NCBI GenBank assembly: GCA_034370465.1
Contig: JAXMLA010000039.1
Location: 1 to 14,079, forward strand
Direction: 5' to 3'
From: UBA2197 sp034370465
GTDB taxonomy: Bacteria > Desulfobacterota > Desulfuromonadia > Desulfuromonadales > UBA2197
Length of the DNA stretch: 14,079 nt
Positions within the stretch are counted from its first letter, which is position 1. Each line of letters opens with the position of its first letter. Shown here one piece after another: positions 1 through 6,084 of this stretch. The notes beneath the pieces were generated by a model that did not search any database, was not told the origin of the DNA, and saw only the letters and a program-made list of their open reading frames with translations. The translations under genes and the position numbers were made by a program.

Positions 1-71
1 AGAAGCACAATTCCCTGTTGCTGAAGCAATAAACTGTGTAAAATATGATTATCATTTTTTCGGAGGTTGCT

Positions 72-353
72 ATGAATGTCCCGATCAGTTCGACCGAGGC
101 GGTCAGAAATTTTTCGGAGTTGTTAAACAATATCAAATACCGGGGAGATCGTTACACCGTGATACGCGGGGGCAAACCGGCGGCTTCCCTGGTGCCGGTC
201 GAGCCGAGCCGCTCCGGCGTCACTCTCGCTGACCTGTGCGAGATCATGCAACAACTCCCCCACCTCGACAGCAATGATCAAACGTTCACGGCCGATGTCA
301 TGGCGGCGGTTAACGCGCAACCGTCGATGCCGGAGGCGCTGTCATGGGAGTAA
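72..353 (+). CDS. Phd/YefM-family antitoxin of a PIN-toxin pair
   Basis: A 93-residue antitoxin predicted to bind and neutralise the PIN ribonuclease encoded next and to repress the shared promoter. The N-terminus (MNVPISSTEAVRNFSELLNN) is typical of the Phd/YefM DNA-binding fold: a short strand, then a helix with the 'ARNNFSELL'-like pattern, then a strand segment 'YTVIRGGKPAASLVPV'. The C-terminal half (about residues 55-93) is the expected toxin-wrapping tail. The ATG at 72 is preferred over the in-frame ATG at 45 because CGGAGG (61-66) lies five bases before it; the earlier start has no ribosome-binding site. The gene overlaps the toxin gene by ten bases, which implies translational coupling. 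A short inverted repeat ATGATTATCAT (45-55) precedes it and might be an operator, but it is too short to call. Family assignment is strong; the exact class of PIN partner is inferred from the neighbour. Confidence 0.88.
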   Translation: MNVPISSTEAVRNFSELLNNIKYRGDRYTVIRGGKPAASLVPVEPSRSGVTLADLCEIMQQLPHLDSNDQTFTADVMAAVNAQPSMPEALSWE

Positions 354-745
354 TCCTCGACTCCAGCGAAATCATAACCCTGGAAAGAAACCGGGGCATG
401 GTCGAAAGTCTGGTGGCCGGACGGGAAGATGAACCGTTCGGGATCAGCGTGGTGACGGTGGCCGAACTGTTGCATGGTGTTGAGCGCGCTGATAATGAAA
501 CCCGCCGGCTCAGGCGGCAGGCGTTTGTGGAAAAGGTGATCGAGATGGTGCCGATCTTCCCGTTTGACGTGGCCGCCGCCCGCATCTACGCCCGCATCTG
601 GGCATCACTGGTGCAGCGGGGCTTCACCGTGGGGGCGCATGACCTGATTATTGCCGCGACCGCCATCTCTCTGGACTATACGGTGATCACCTCCAACCGG
701 CGTGATTTTGAGAAGATCGAGGGGTTGCGCTTTGAGGTCAGGTGA
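344..745 (+). CDS. PIN-domain toxin ribonuclease (VapC-like)
   Basis: A 133-residue PIN-domain protein, the expected VapC length. PIN toxins are Mg2+-dependent endoribonucleases that cut tRNA or rRNA when freed from their antitoxin. The acidic active-site residues are all visible: D6 in 'VILDSSEII', E41 in 'VTVAELLHGVERA', D100 in 'GAHDLIIAATA', and D121 near the end in 'SNRRDFEKI'. The toxin therefore looks catalytically intact. Its ATG lies inside the last codons of the antitoxin gene (ATGGGAGTAA, where TAA ends the antitoxin), and GGAGG at 332-336 sits seven bases upstream. This is a standard antitoxin-first, overlapping operon. It could be called FitB-like or VapC-like; the sequence alone does not settle the RNA target. 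Confidence 0.9.
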   Translation: MGVILDSSEIITLERNRGMVESLVAGREDEPFGISVVTVAELLHGVERADNETRRLRRQAFVEKVIEMVPIFPFDVAAARIYARIWASLVQRGFTVGAHDLIIAATAISLDYTVITSNRRDFEKIEGLRFEVR

Positions 746-773
746 TGATCTGCCCAGATTGAGCAGAATGTGA

Positions 774-822
774 TTCCCCTCTCCATGAGAGAGAGGGTGG
801 CCGAAGGCCGGGTGAGGGGGGA
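774..822 (+). repeat. REP-like palindromic repeat, copy A
   Basis: GC-rich intergenic palindrome made of two hairpins: CCCTCTC (777-783) pairs with GAGAGGG (791-797), and GGCC-GAA-GGCC occupies 799-809. The outer CCCCTC (776-781) can alternatively pair with GAGGGG (814-819). A second copy in reverse orientation lies at 8122-8168. I recognise this 'GGTGGCCGAAGGCCGGGTGAGGGG' type as a dispersed bacterial intergenic repeat. It sits between the PIN toxin stop and the next operon and may act as a weak transcription or mRNA-stability boundary; there is no T-run, so I do not call it a terminator. Confidence 0.75.
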
Positions 823-881
823 AGTTGACAACTAACCGGCAAGTTGAGTTCATCTATATCGGAAGTACCACAAATATAAAC

Positions 882-910
882 TTGACACTATATAGCTTAT
901 AAGCTATTTT
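882..910 (+). promoter_or_regulatory. Sigma-70-type promoter of the higBA-like operon
   Basis: A perfect -35 box TTGACA (882-887) is followed after 17 bases by a -10-like TATTTT (905-910). The start codon of the toxin gene lies at 932, after GGAGGGG at 918-924, giving a short leader. The spacer contains the 16-bp palindrome listed separately. The -10 box is imperfect, but spacing and position are right. Confidence 0.7.
892..907. promoter_or_regulatory. Perfect 16-bp palindrome, likely antitoxin operator
   Basis: ATAGCTTATAAGCTAT reads identically on both strands (arms ATAGCTTA and TAAGCTAT). It fills the space between the -35 and -10 boxes and overlaps the first bases of the -10. A dimeric XRE-type antitoxin, such as the one encoded at 1283-1585, binds sites of this kind in other HigBA systems, so autoregulation is the natural reading. 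The palindrome is seen directly; the binding partner is inferred. Confidence 0.65.
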
Positions 911-931
911 ATCTTTTGGAGGGGAATAAAA

Positions 932-1279
932 ATGTCATGGGAAGTCGTTACTGTTGAATGCTTTGATGCTTGGTTTCTCGGCTTGGATGCGGCGGAGCAA
1001 CAAGATGTGTTAGCTGCCATATTGGTACTGGAGCATTTTGGCCCGGCTTTGGGACGACCCTACGTCGACAGCCTCAAAGGGACTGACAAGGTCAAAAATC
1101 TGAAAGAACTGCGCGTGCAGCACAAGGGCAGACCTTTTCGCGTCTTCTTCGCTTTCGACCCACGGCGCCAGGCTGTCCTGCTTTGCGGCGGTGATAAGAG
1201 CGGGGATAAACGCTTTTACGAAATTATGATTCCTAAGGCAGAACGAGAATTTCTCGACTACCTGCAAGGATTGGAGTGA
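932..1279 (+). CDS. RelE/HigB-fold toxin (phage-derived Gp49-like family)
   Basis: A 115-residue protein of the HigB/Gp49-like branch of the RelE superfamily, predicted to cleave mRNA on translating ribosomes. The diagnostic stretch is at residues 57-91: 'LKELRVQHKGRPFRVFFAF' followed by 'DPRRQAVLLCGGDKSG'. Next come 'KRFYEIMIPKAEREF' and a C-terminal helix, the usual end of the family. The basic residues K58, R61, K65, R67 and R70 fit the ribosome/RNA-binding face. Length matches full-size members. The start is supported by GGAGGGG (918-924), seven bases upstream. The toxin gene comes first and the XRE antitoxin second, the reversed order characteristic of higBA. It belongs to a two-gene operon driven by the promoter at 882-910. 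Nothing suggests inactivation. Confidence 0.88.
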   Translation: MSWEVVTVECFDAWFLGLDAAEQQDVLAAILVLEHFGPALGRPYVDSLKGTDKVKNLKELRVQHKGRPFRVFFAFDPRRQAVLLCGGDKSGDKRFYEIMIPKAEREFLDYLQGLE

Positions 1280-1282
1280 GCG

Positions 1283-1585
1283 ATGGCAAAACACCTGAAA
1301 GAATTGATGAAAAAAGTGGACGCACCGGTCGTCTCCGGCGCTCGTGCTCAGGCGGATCAAGAGATTTTCGAACTGCGTCTGGCGCAATTACGGCAAACGG
1401 TGGAGATGTCGCAACACGATTTGGCGCTTGCCCTCGGTATTTCCCAACCTTCGGTTGCCAATCTGGAAAAGCGCGGCTACGAAGTGAAGATCTCTTCTCT
1501 GAAGCGTTATGTCGAGGCTCTTGGCGGTAAGCTGTCTTTGGATGTTGAGCTGGCTGATGGCCGGCACATTGGGATTAATGTTTAG
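1283..1585 (+). CDS. XRE-family helix-turn-helix antitoxin (HigA-like)
   Basis: A 100-residue DNA-binding antitoxin paired with the upstream RelE-fold toxin. The helix-turn-helix is at about residues 43-64 ('SQHDLALALGISQPSVANLE'), followed by 'SSLKRYVEALGGKLSLDVEL', a tail typical of HigA-like antitoxins of Gp49-type toxins. Residues 1-30 are helical and charged and probably contact the toxin. The start codon lies three bases after the toxin stop, with GGAG at 1273-1276 inside the end of the toxin gene, so the two are translated together. It most likely represses its own promoter through the 16-bp palindrome at 892-907. Confidence 0.9.
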   Translation: MAKHLKELMKKVDAPVVSGARAQADQEIFELRLAQLRQTVEMSQHDLALALGISQPSVANLEKRGYEVKISSLKRYVEALGGKLSLDVELADGRHIGINV

Positions 1586-1681
1586 GGTTGATGGCGGGAG
1601 TTTGCACCTCAATGCGAGCGCAAATTTGTAACATTTGTGGCCCTACTTTCCTCAGCGGTCAATGCGTTTTAAGGACATGAG

Positions 1682-1834
1682 ATGAAAAAAAGTACGGGAT
1701 TGCTAATAAATAAAATTGTCTTGTTTCTAATACTTGTGTGTTTATTGGGGAGAGTAGTTGTTTTTTTATTCATAAGTTATTTAATCTTCATTATATTGCG
1801 TGCGGTATTCAACTGGTATAGTGTACGGAATTGA
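1682..1834 (+). CDS. Putative 50-residue membrane protein
   Basis: A short ORF of unknown family in the gap after the HigA-like gene. It starts with basic MKKSTGLLINK, then has two hydrophobic runs, about residues 12-22 (IVLFLILVCLL) and 25-39 (VVVFLFISYLIFIIL), separated by Gly-Arg, and ends in RAVFNWYSVRN. AAGGA at 1671-1675 lies six bases before the ATG, a good ribosome-binding site. The stretch is strikingly AT-rich compared with the flanks. Size and composition resemble small membrane proteins, including type I toxins and partners of membrane effectors, but no family is recognised and no antisense RNA can be demonstrated. The 95 bases before it and the 114 bases after it hold no other gene that I can support. 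It may be a chance ORF; the ribosome-binding site and uninterrupted hydrophobicity argue against that. Confidence 0.45.
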   Translation: MKKSTGLLINKIVLFLILVCLLGRVVVFLFISYLIFIILRAVFNWYSVRN

Positions 1835-1948
1835 AATTTGGCCATCATTGCAGTTGTGATTCCCCCCAATGAGTCATCCCCGCCACAAGCAGCGAATTAT
1901 CAATTGACCCGCCGAGATTAACACAACATTCTGGAGGCCCTAGATTCC

Positions 1949-2635
1949 ATGTCATTTTCCTCAATTATCATCTCCTGGCCTGCGTACCTGTTGCTTGAGA
2001 TAATTGTTCGATATCTAGGGTTCATTCGAAGTACAGAAACAGATCAACGACAAGGCAAACCAGCCTCTGTTTCCTTGTTTTGTGTACTTAGCCCTGGCTG
2101 GAGCATGGCTTATTTTTTCAAAGAGATGATTCGTGATGTTGACGGGTACAACGTCAAAGAGGCGAGGGGAAAATTCATAGTCTTTAATAATTCTGGCAAT
2201 TTATTAGTCAGCGCAATACTTTTTTCAGTGCCAATTGCTATACACTTGCAATGCCAGAAAGTGCCAGAAGTTGTTATTGGTTTTTTGTTCTGGCGGTTTT
2301 TATCGCGAAGTCTAGAAATATCACGCGCTTTCGTTGATGACATTCTTGATACAAAAAATGAGTCCGGCATCGATCAGGGCGTGAGAATTAAACTTGCGTT
2401 GAAAAGTTACGCCGAAATCTACATATACTCAGCAGCGTTATATTCAGTACTTTCGCCATGCTTATCTTCATTCGAGGAGGCAACGCTTGGCTCTCTTTAT
2501 GTGGGTACTTTGACAAATATCACGTACGTGACGGAAAATATCGAGATAAAACACCTTGTATTTGTGCAAGTATTCACCACCTTGAGCCTTATTGTCCTAA
2601 GCATTGCTGGATACCTGAGTAATGCAAAAAAATGA
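1949..2635 (+). CDS. Membrane protein, possibly degenerate ion-channel-like
   Basis: A 228-residue integral membrane protein of no firmly recognised family. Hydrophobic segments lie at about 5-24, 83-99, 106-118 (short), 154-170 and 203-223. The C-terminal half reads like the pore module of two-helix (Ion_trans_2) channels: a helix 'SYAEIYIYSAALYSVLSP' (153-170), a re-entrant-like 'LGSLYVGTLTNITYVTENIE' (180-199) where channels carry 'ALYFS.VT.TTVGYGD', then a last helix (203-223). The K+ filter TVGYGD is absent, replaced by NITYVTEN. The middle 'RSLEISRAFVDDILD' plus 'VRIKLALKSYAEIYIY' also reminds me of uncharacterised channel-like proteins, though I cannot confirm this without a search. 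GGAGG (1933-1937) is eleven bases before the ATG, somewhat far. Its stop at 2633-2635 abuts the HepT remnant on the other strand. AT-rich and probably acquired. The gene call is good; the functional call is tentative. Confidence 0.7.
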   Translation: MSFSSIIISWPAYLLLEIIVRYLGFIRSTETDQRQGKPASVSLFCVLSPGWSMAYFFKEMIRDVDGYNVKEARGKFIVFNNSGNLLVSAILFSVPIAIHLQCQKVPEVVIGFLFWRFLSRSLEISRAFVDDILDTKNESGIDQGVRIKLALKSYAEIYIYSAALYSVLSPCLSSFEEATLGSLYVGTLTNITYVTENIEIKHLVFVQVFTTLSLIVLSIAGYLSNAKK

Positions 2636-2638
2636 ACC

Positions 2639-2733
2639 TTAAATATCGTTTCCGCGGACTACGAAGATGATCCTATCAACCCATATAGTCGTGAATCAGG
2701 ACATCGCGCAGGCCGGCCACCTTGCTCCCGCCC
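2639..2733 (-). pseudogene. Remnant of a HepT-like (DUF86) toxin gene
   Basis: Downstream of the broken nucleotidyltransferase gene, the minus strand encodes SKVAGLRDVLIHDYMG before a stop (TGA at 2678-2676). This is the conserved C-terminal core of HepT-type toxins, with the R-x4-H-x-Y catalytic motif (RDVLIHDY) intact. After a frame change the next bases read VDRIIFVVRGNDI then a stop (2641-2639), resembling the family's continuation 'GVD...W..V.NDI'. The roughly 80-100 N-terminal residues expected of HepT are missing. What remains is a truncated, frameshifted scrap that cannot give a functional toxin. Its position directly after an MNT gene is exactly where HepT belongs, which supports the identification. 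Confidence 0.7.
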
Positions 2734-2734
2734 T

Positions 2735-3024
2735 TTAAACATACTCGACCTCGGCGCGGATGCGCTTGTCAATTGAGGGTTTGAGCGCCGAATCCATGAC
2801 CAGATCGACCTTGTGTTGCAGTCGCTCCTGCAAGAATTCTTTGAGGTCGAGGAATTCGAAGAGATCAATGTCGCGTTGAAAGGAGACAAGGAGGTCGATG
2901 TCGCTACGTCGGCTCTCCTGTCCGCGTACATACGAGCCGAAGAGGCCGAGGCGATCAACTCCGAAGCGGATCGTCAGTTCGGTCGGGTTTGCCGGATGAT
3001 TTCAAGGATATCCTGTTTACTCAT
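2735..3024 (-). pseudogene. Frameshifted MNT-type nucleotidyltransferase (MntA-like antitoxin)
   Basis: The minus strand starts MSKQDILEIIRQTRP and then hits TGA (2977-2975). One frame over, homology continues without break: ELTIRFGVDRLGLFGSYVRG, QESRRSDIDLLVSFQRDIDL and on to a stop at 2737-2735. The GSY-x-RG...SDIDLL motif is the nucleotidyltransferase signature, with both metal-binding aspartates kept. Restoring a single base near 2980 gives a 96-residue protein, the normal length for this family; the span of 290 bases is one short of a multiple of three. No start codon lies between the frame's preceding stop and the active-site motif, so internal restart is unlikely. In intact MNT/HepT modules this protein AMPylates the HepT toxin to silence it. 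Here the partner is also destroyed (2639-2733). A sequencing error is the alternative for the single-base loss. Confidence 0.8.
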
Positions 3025-3103
3025 GGAGTCTTTACCATAAACGCAAGGGCGTCGCAACGGGAGCGTGGGCTGTCATCGATCTCCAGTTGCCAGGTTTTTC
3101 TCC

Positions 3104-3619
3104 TCAAAAACACAACTCAATCCGCGGAAATTCGCCGCGATCCTCCCGTAGACAGCGCTCCGCCTCAGCCATCAATCCCGCCACCTCAACCCCAAGATAA
3201 ACTCCCTCGACCTCTGCGATCTTCTCAACCCCGGCCGCAGTCAGCGACTGTGCCCCGCGCGGCTCGGCCATGAAGCGCTTGAGCTGCGCCGCGGCCAGCT
3301 GGATCAACCCCTGCACGAAGCGGCCACAGGTCGTCTCGCGCTGCCCGGCCGCCAACCAGACGTCTTCCAGGGCTTCATGTGCCTCCCACCAGTAACCGTG
3401 ATTGAAGAGATCGATGCCGTACAGGTAAAGCTCGCAGCTGCGCCAGTCGTCGGGGGTAAAAGAGGGGAGATACTCCTCCTCGGCATGGTAGGAGTGGCCG
3501 GAGGGATCGTTGCGGGGATGGGGGAGGGTGGCGCCGCTTTGGTAGGAGAGATAGCGATAGGCGGGGAAGGGGCGCTGCGTATAACGCGGCAGATCGGGTT
3601 TGGTGAAGATTGGCTCCAT
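3104..3619 (-). CDS. DUF309 family protein
   Basis: A 171-residue soluble protein carrying the DUF309 signature at about residues 68-116: 'LFNHGYWWEAHEALEDVW' and then 'RFVQGLIQLAAAQLKRF'. The conserved H80/E79/E82 and the QGLIQLAAA helix are all present. The biochemical role of the family is unknown; I do not assign one. The first 55 residues (rich in Pro, Tyr and Arg) are an extension before the domain. The start is supported by GGAG eight bases upstream on the minus strand. It follows the chemoreceptor gene by 31 bases on the same strand and is probably co-transcribed from the promoter at 6054-6084; a functional link to chemotaxis is not implied by the family. Confidence 0.85.
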   Translation of the reverse strand: MEPIFTKPDLPRYTQRPFPAYRYLSYQSGATLPHPRNDPSGHSYHAEEEYLPSFTPDDWRSCELYLYGIDLFNHGYWWEAHEALEDVWLAAGQRETTCGRFVQGLIQLAAAQLKRFMAEPRGAQSLTAAGVEKIAEVEGVYLGVEVAGLMAEAERCLREDRGEFPRIELCF

Positions 3620-3650
3620 GTTGATTCTCCGTCTCTTTGGAGAGTCTCTG

Positions 3651-6023
3651 TCATGCCTTGAAGGCGCCGACCTCTTCTTCCAGCGCGGCCGTCTGTTTTG
3701 TCAGAATCTCCACGACCTGATCGAGTTCGGTGGTGCGCGCCGCGGTCGCGACGGAGATCTGTCGCACGCTGGAGAAGGCCTCCACGACCTGACCGGTGCG
3801 CTGGGTCTGCTCGCGGGTCGCCTCGTCAATCCGCTCAATCATCGAACGAATCCGCTCTATACTCAGACTGATCTGACGGCTCCCCTTGGCCTGTTCACCG
3901 GTCGACAACTTCCCTTGCGCAGCGATCTCCTTCATCGACTCGGAGGCCCGGGCGACCAGCCGAATTCCTTCGCTCTGCTGTTTGATCGCCGCAGCGATCT
4001 GATCAAGCATCGAAGCAACCTGGTTGATCGAGTTGGTGATCTGGCGGCTGCCGCGGGACTGTTCCTGGGTGGCGCGGACAATGCCGGAGACCTGCTCCTG
4101 CGCCAACATGGTGCTGGTGCGTATCTTGTCGAGGGCAAGACCGGCGCTCTGGGAGCGTTCGACCTCCAGATGGACCCGCTCGCTGCCGACGGCCATCGCC
4201 CGGACCGCATCCCGCGTGCCATCCTGCAGATTGGTGATGATCGCGCCGATTTCCCGGGTCGAGACCGCGGTGCGCTCAGCCAGTTCGCGGATCTCGTTGG
4301 CGACCACCGCAAAGCCCTTGCCGTGCTCGCCGGCCTGGGCAGCGATGATCGCAGCATTGAGGGAGAGGAGGCTGGTCTGGTCGGCGACTTCGTCGATGAC
4401 GGTCAGGATCTTGCCGATGGCATTGGATTGGCTGCCGAGATTCTGAATGACCAGACTCGCCTGGTCGACCGATTCGCGAATGGCGAGAATCCCCTGGATC
4501 GTTTCGTCGACCGCTTCCTTCCCCTTCTGGGCATCGACTGTTGCTTCTTCGGAGAGACGGCTGGTCTTCCCGGCGTTCTCCTCGATCTCTTTGATCGAAG
4601 CATCGAGCTCGGTGATCGCGGAAGCGGTCACGTCCGTCGAGGAAGCGAGGTTTTCGACATTCTCGGCGATCTGCTGGCTCGAGACCGACATCTCGCTGAT
4701 CGAACTGGAGACGTTCTCGACGGTGGAAAAGAGCCTCTCCATCTGGCTGGCGATCTCCTCGATGGTCGCGCCGAGTTCGAGGGTGGCCGAAGAACTCTCC
4801 TCAACGGCCTCAACCAGCGAACCGGTACTCTCGGCGATTCCGGCAATCGATCCTTCGATCGCCAGTACGGCGTGGTATGACTCCTCCAGCGACTGCGATT
4901 GCTGTCCGGCCCCGGCATTGACTTCGCAGGACGCATGGCGCAGCCGTTCGGTCGCTTCGTTCAGATCGGTCGAGGCATCGCGGGTGCGCCGCACCATCTC
5001 GCGTAAACGTCCCACGAATTTGTTGAAGTTTTCTGCCAGTTCACCGATTTCATCATGGGATTGAACCGCAATCACCCGAGTCAAATCCCCGTCCCCGGCG
5101 GCGATCTCCCGGAAATTATCCACCATCTGGTTGAGAGGACGGGTCATTCTGGCCACGAGGATCAGCCCGATACTGACAGCAACCACGCCGACACCGAGCG
5201 TCAGCCACAGCAGGATCTTGCGCGTGGCGGCACTGGCGGCGAGAAGTTCCGACTGGTCAAAGGCGACGATCATCCCGCTGCCGGAGTGCTGGATCGCCTT
5301 GAAGTAGGCAATGTAACTGATCCCTTCGAGGGCTATTTCCAGGGTTTTCCCCTGGCGGAGTTCTCCGAGATCAAAGTTGTTGAGGTCCGGATGGGTCGTG
5401 GCGATGATCTCGTCTTCATGCACAAAGGCGATCTGCGCCCCACTTCCGGACTTGACAATGTTGGCGAAGCGCTCATTGAAGCGACTGATACCGACCAGGT
5501 GGCCGATGATGCTGTCAGCGGATCGTACCGGATAAGCGGTGACGATCGAGAGCTGGCCGTCGAAAAGATCAACCTCATAGTAGGGATCGTCTTCCATACT
5601 CGAACGAATGACCGGATGCTCCTTGCCGGAGCGGAAGAGGGGGGGCTCGTCTCTGGTGGCAATCGACAGCAGGTCGCCGGCCGGGTTCAGTAATTCCAGG
5701 GTGTCGAAACGATAGTCGCGGCGCAACGCTTCCAGTCGGGCGGTGAGCCCGGTCATCTCAGCCCCGGCCGCCACCGCGACAACGTCAGTCACCAGCCCGT
5801 CATTCTGGGCGATCAATCTGAGGTAGTTGAACTTTTCCGCCTGGGTATAGGTGGTGTTGCGCTCGACAAAGTTGCTGATATCACTCTTGCGCATCTGCAT
5901 CGATTTCTCGATTTGCGTCTGGCTGAGTCGGGAGATGACGGCCAGCGTCAACACGAGCGGGATCAGGGACAAACAGAGCAGCGGCAGAAGGATCTTGGTC
6001 CGGAGTCGGGTGCGGCTGAACAT
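3651..6023 (-). CDS. Methyl-accepting chemotaxis protein with periplasmic Cache-like sensor
   Basis: A 790-residue transmembrane chemoreceptor. From the chosen start: membrane helix 1 at about 10-33, a periplasmic sensor at 34-268 with Cache-like strands ('FDTLELLNPAGDLLSIATR'), membrane helix 2 at 270-293, HAMP domain at about 293-346 ('GDGDLTRVI', 'DEIGELAENFNKF'), then a very long coiled coil with the signalling tip at about 541-589 ('DQTSLLSLNAAIIAAQAGEH', 'GKGFAVVANEIRELAERT'). It should cluster at the pole and control CheA through CheW; the ligand cannot be read. Two normally conserved tip residues are changed (E to I at 560, R to Q at 563 relative to Tsr E385 and R388). No C-terminal CheR-tethering pentapeptide is seen (it ends EEEVGAFKA). 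The start at 6023 is chosen over 6068 because AAGGAGG (6038-6032) precedes it and 6068 lies inside the promoter region, upstream of the predicted transcript start. Confidence 0.95.
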   Translation of the reverse strand: MFSRTRLRTKILLPLLCLSLIPLVLTLAVISRLSQTQIEKSMQMRKSDISNFVERNTTYTQAEKFNYLRLIAQNDGLVTDVVAVAAGAEMTGLTARLEALRRDYRFDTLELLNPAGDLLSIATRDEPPLFRSGKEHPVIRSSMEDDPYYEVDLFDGQLSIVTAYPVRSADSIIGHLVGISRFNERFANIVKSGSGAQIAFVHEDEIIATTHPDLNNFDLGELRQGKTLEIALEGISYIAYFKAIQHSGSGMIVAFDQSELLAASAATRKILLWLTLGVGVVAVSIGLILVARMTRPLNQMVDNFREIAAGDGDLTRVIAVQSHDEIGELAENFNKFVGRLREMVRRTRDASTDLNEATERLRHASCEVNAGAGQQSQSLEESYHAVLAIEGSIAGIAESTGSLVEAVEESSSATLELGATIEEIASQMERLFSTVENVSSSISEMSVSSQQIAENVENLASSTDVTASAITELDASIKEIEENAGKTSRLSEEATVDAQKGKEAVDETIQGILAIRESVDQASLVIQNLGSQSNAIGKILTVIDEVADQTSLLSLNAAIIAAQAGEHGKGFAVVANEIRELAERTAVSTREIGAIITNLQDGTRDAVRAMAVGSERVHLEVERSQSAGLALDKIRTSTMLAQEQVSGIVRATQEQSRGSRQITNSINQVASMLDQIAAAIKQQSEGIRLVARASESMKEIAAQGKLSTGEQAKGSRQISLSIERIRSMIERIDEATREQTQRTGQVVEAFSSVRQISVATAARTTELDQVVEILTKQTAALEEEVGAFKA

Positions 6024-6053
6024 GGGGATATCCTCCTTTTGGGAAAGCAGCGG

Positions 6054-6084
6054 ATTATACTCCGTCACGGCGCATCCTTGTCAA
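6054..6084 (-). promoter_or_regulatory. Sigma-70-type promoter of the chemoreceptor gene
   Basis: On the minus strand a perfect TTGACA (6084-6079) and a perfect TATAAT (6059-6054) are separated by 19 bases, two more than ideal. Transcription would start near 6047, leaving a leader of about 24 bases with the AAGGAGG site before the ATG at 6023. The -35 box directly follows the stop codon of the acetyltransferase gene. The chemoreceptor can thus be expressed independently of the upstream genes. It is not the GCCGATAA-type sigma-28 promoter often found before motility genes. Confidence 0.65.

Noticed and set aside
45..55. Short inverted repeat ATGATTATCAT before the Phd-like antitoxin as an operator
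   Set aside because: Only 5-bp arms in AT-rich DNA, and no well-spaced -35/-10 pair around it; too weak to list as a feature.
825..830. A second TTGACA upstream of the higBA-like operon
   Set aside because: No -10-like hexamer 16-19 bases downstream (GTTCAT at the expected place); the box at 882-887 is the better one.
1904..1932. TTGACC with CATTCT as a promoter for the channel-like gene
   Set aside because: The -10 matches only three of six consensus bases, so it is not distinguishable from chance.
2659..2958. 99-codon minus-strand frame over the nucleotidyltransferase remnant
   Set aside because: It is a different frame from the one carrying GSYVRG...SDIDLL and has Ser/Arg-rich nonsense composition.
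3651..3680. C-terminal CheR/CheB-tethering pentapeptide on the chemoreceptor
   Set aside because: The protein ends EEEVGAFKA with no NWETF-like aromatic motif.
3600..4880. 426-codon plus-strand frame opposite the chemoreceptor gene
   Set aside because: Low-complexity Leu/Asp/Arg/Gly composition typical of a mirror frame; the minus strand has the HAMP and signalling domains.
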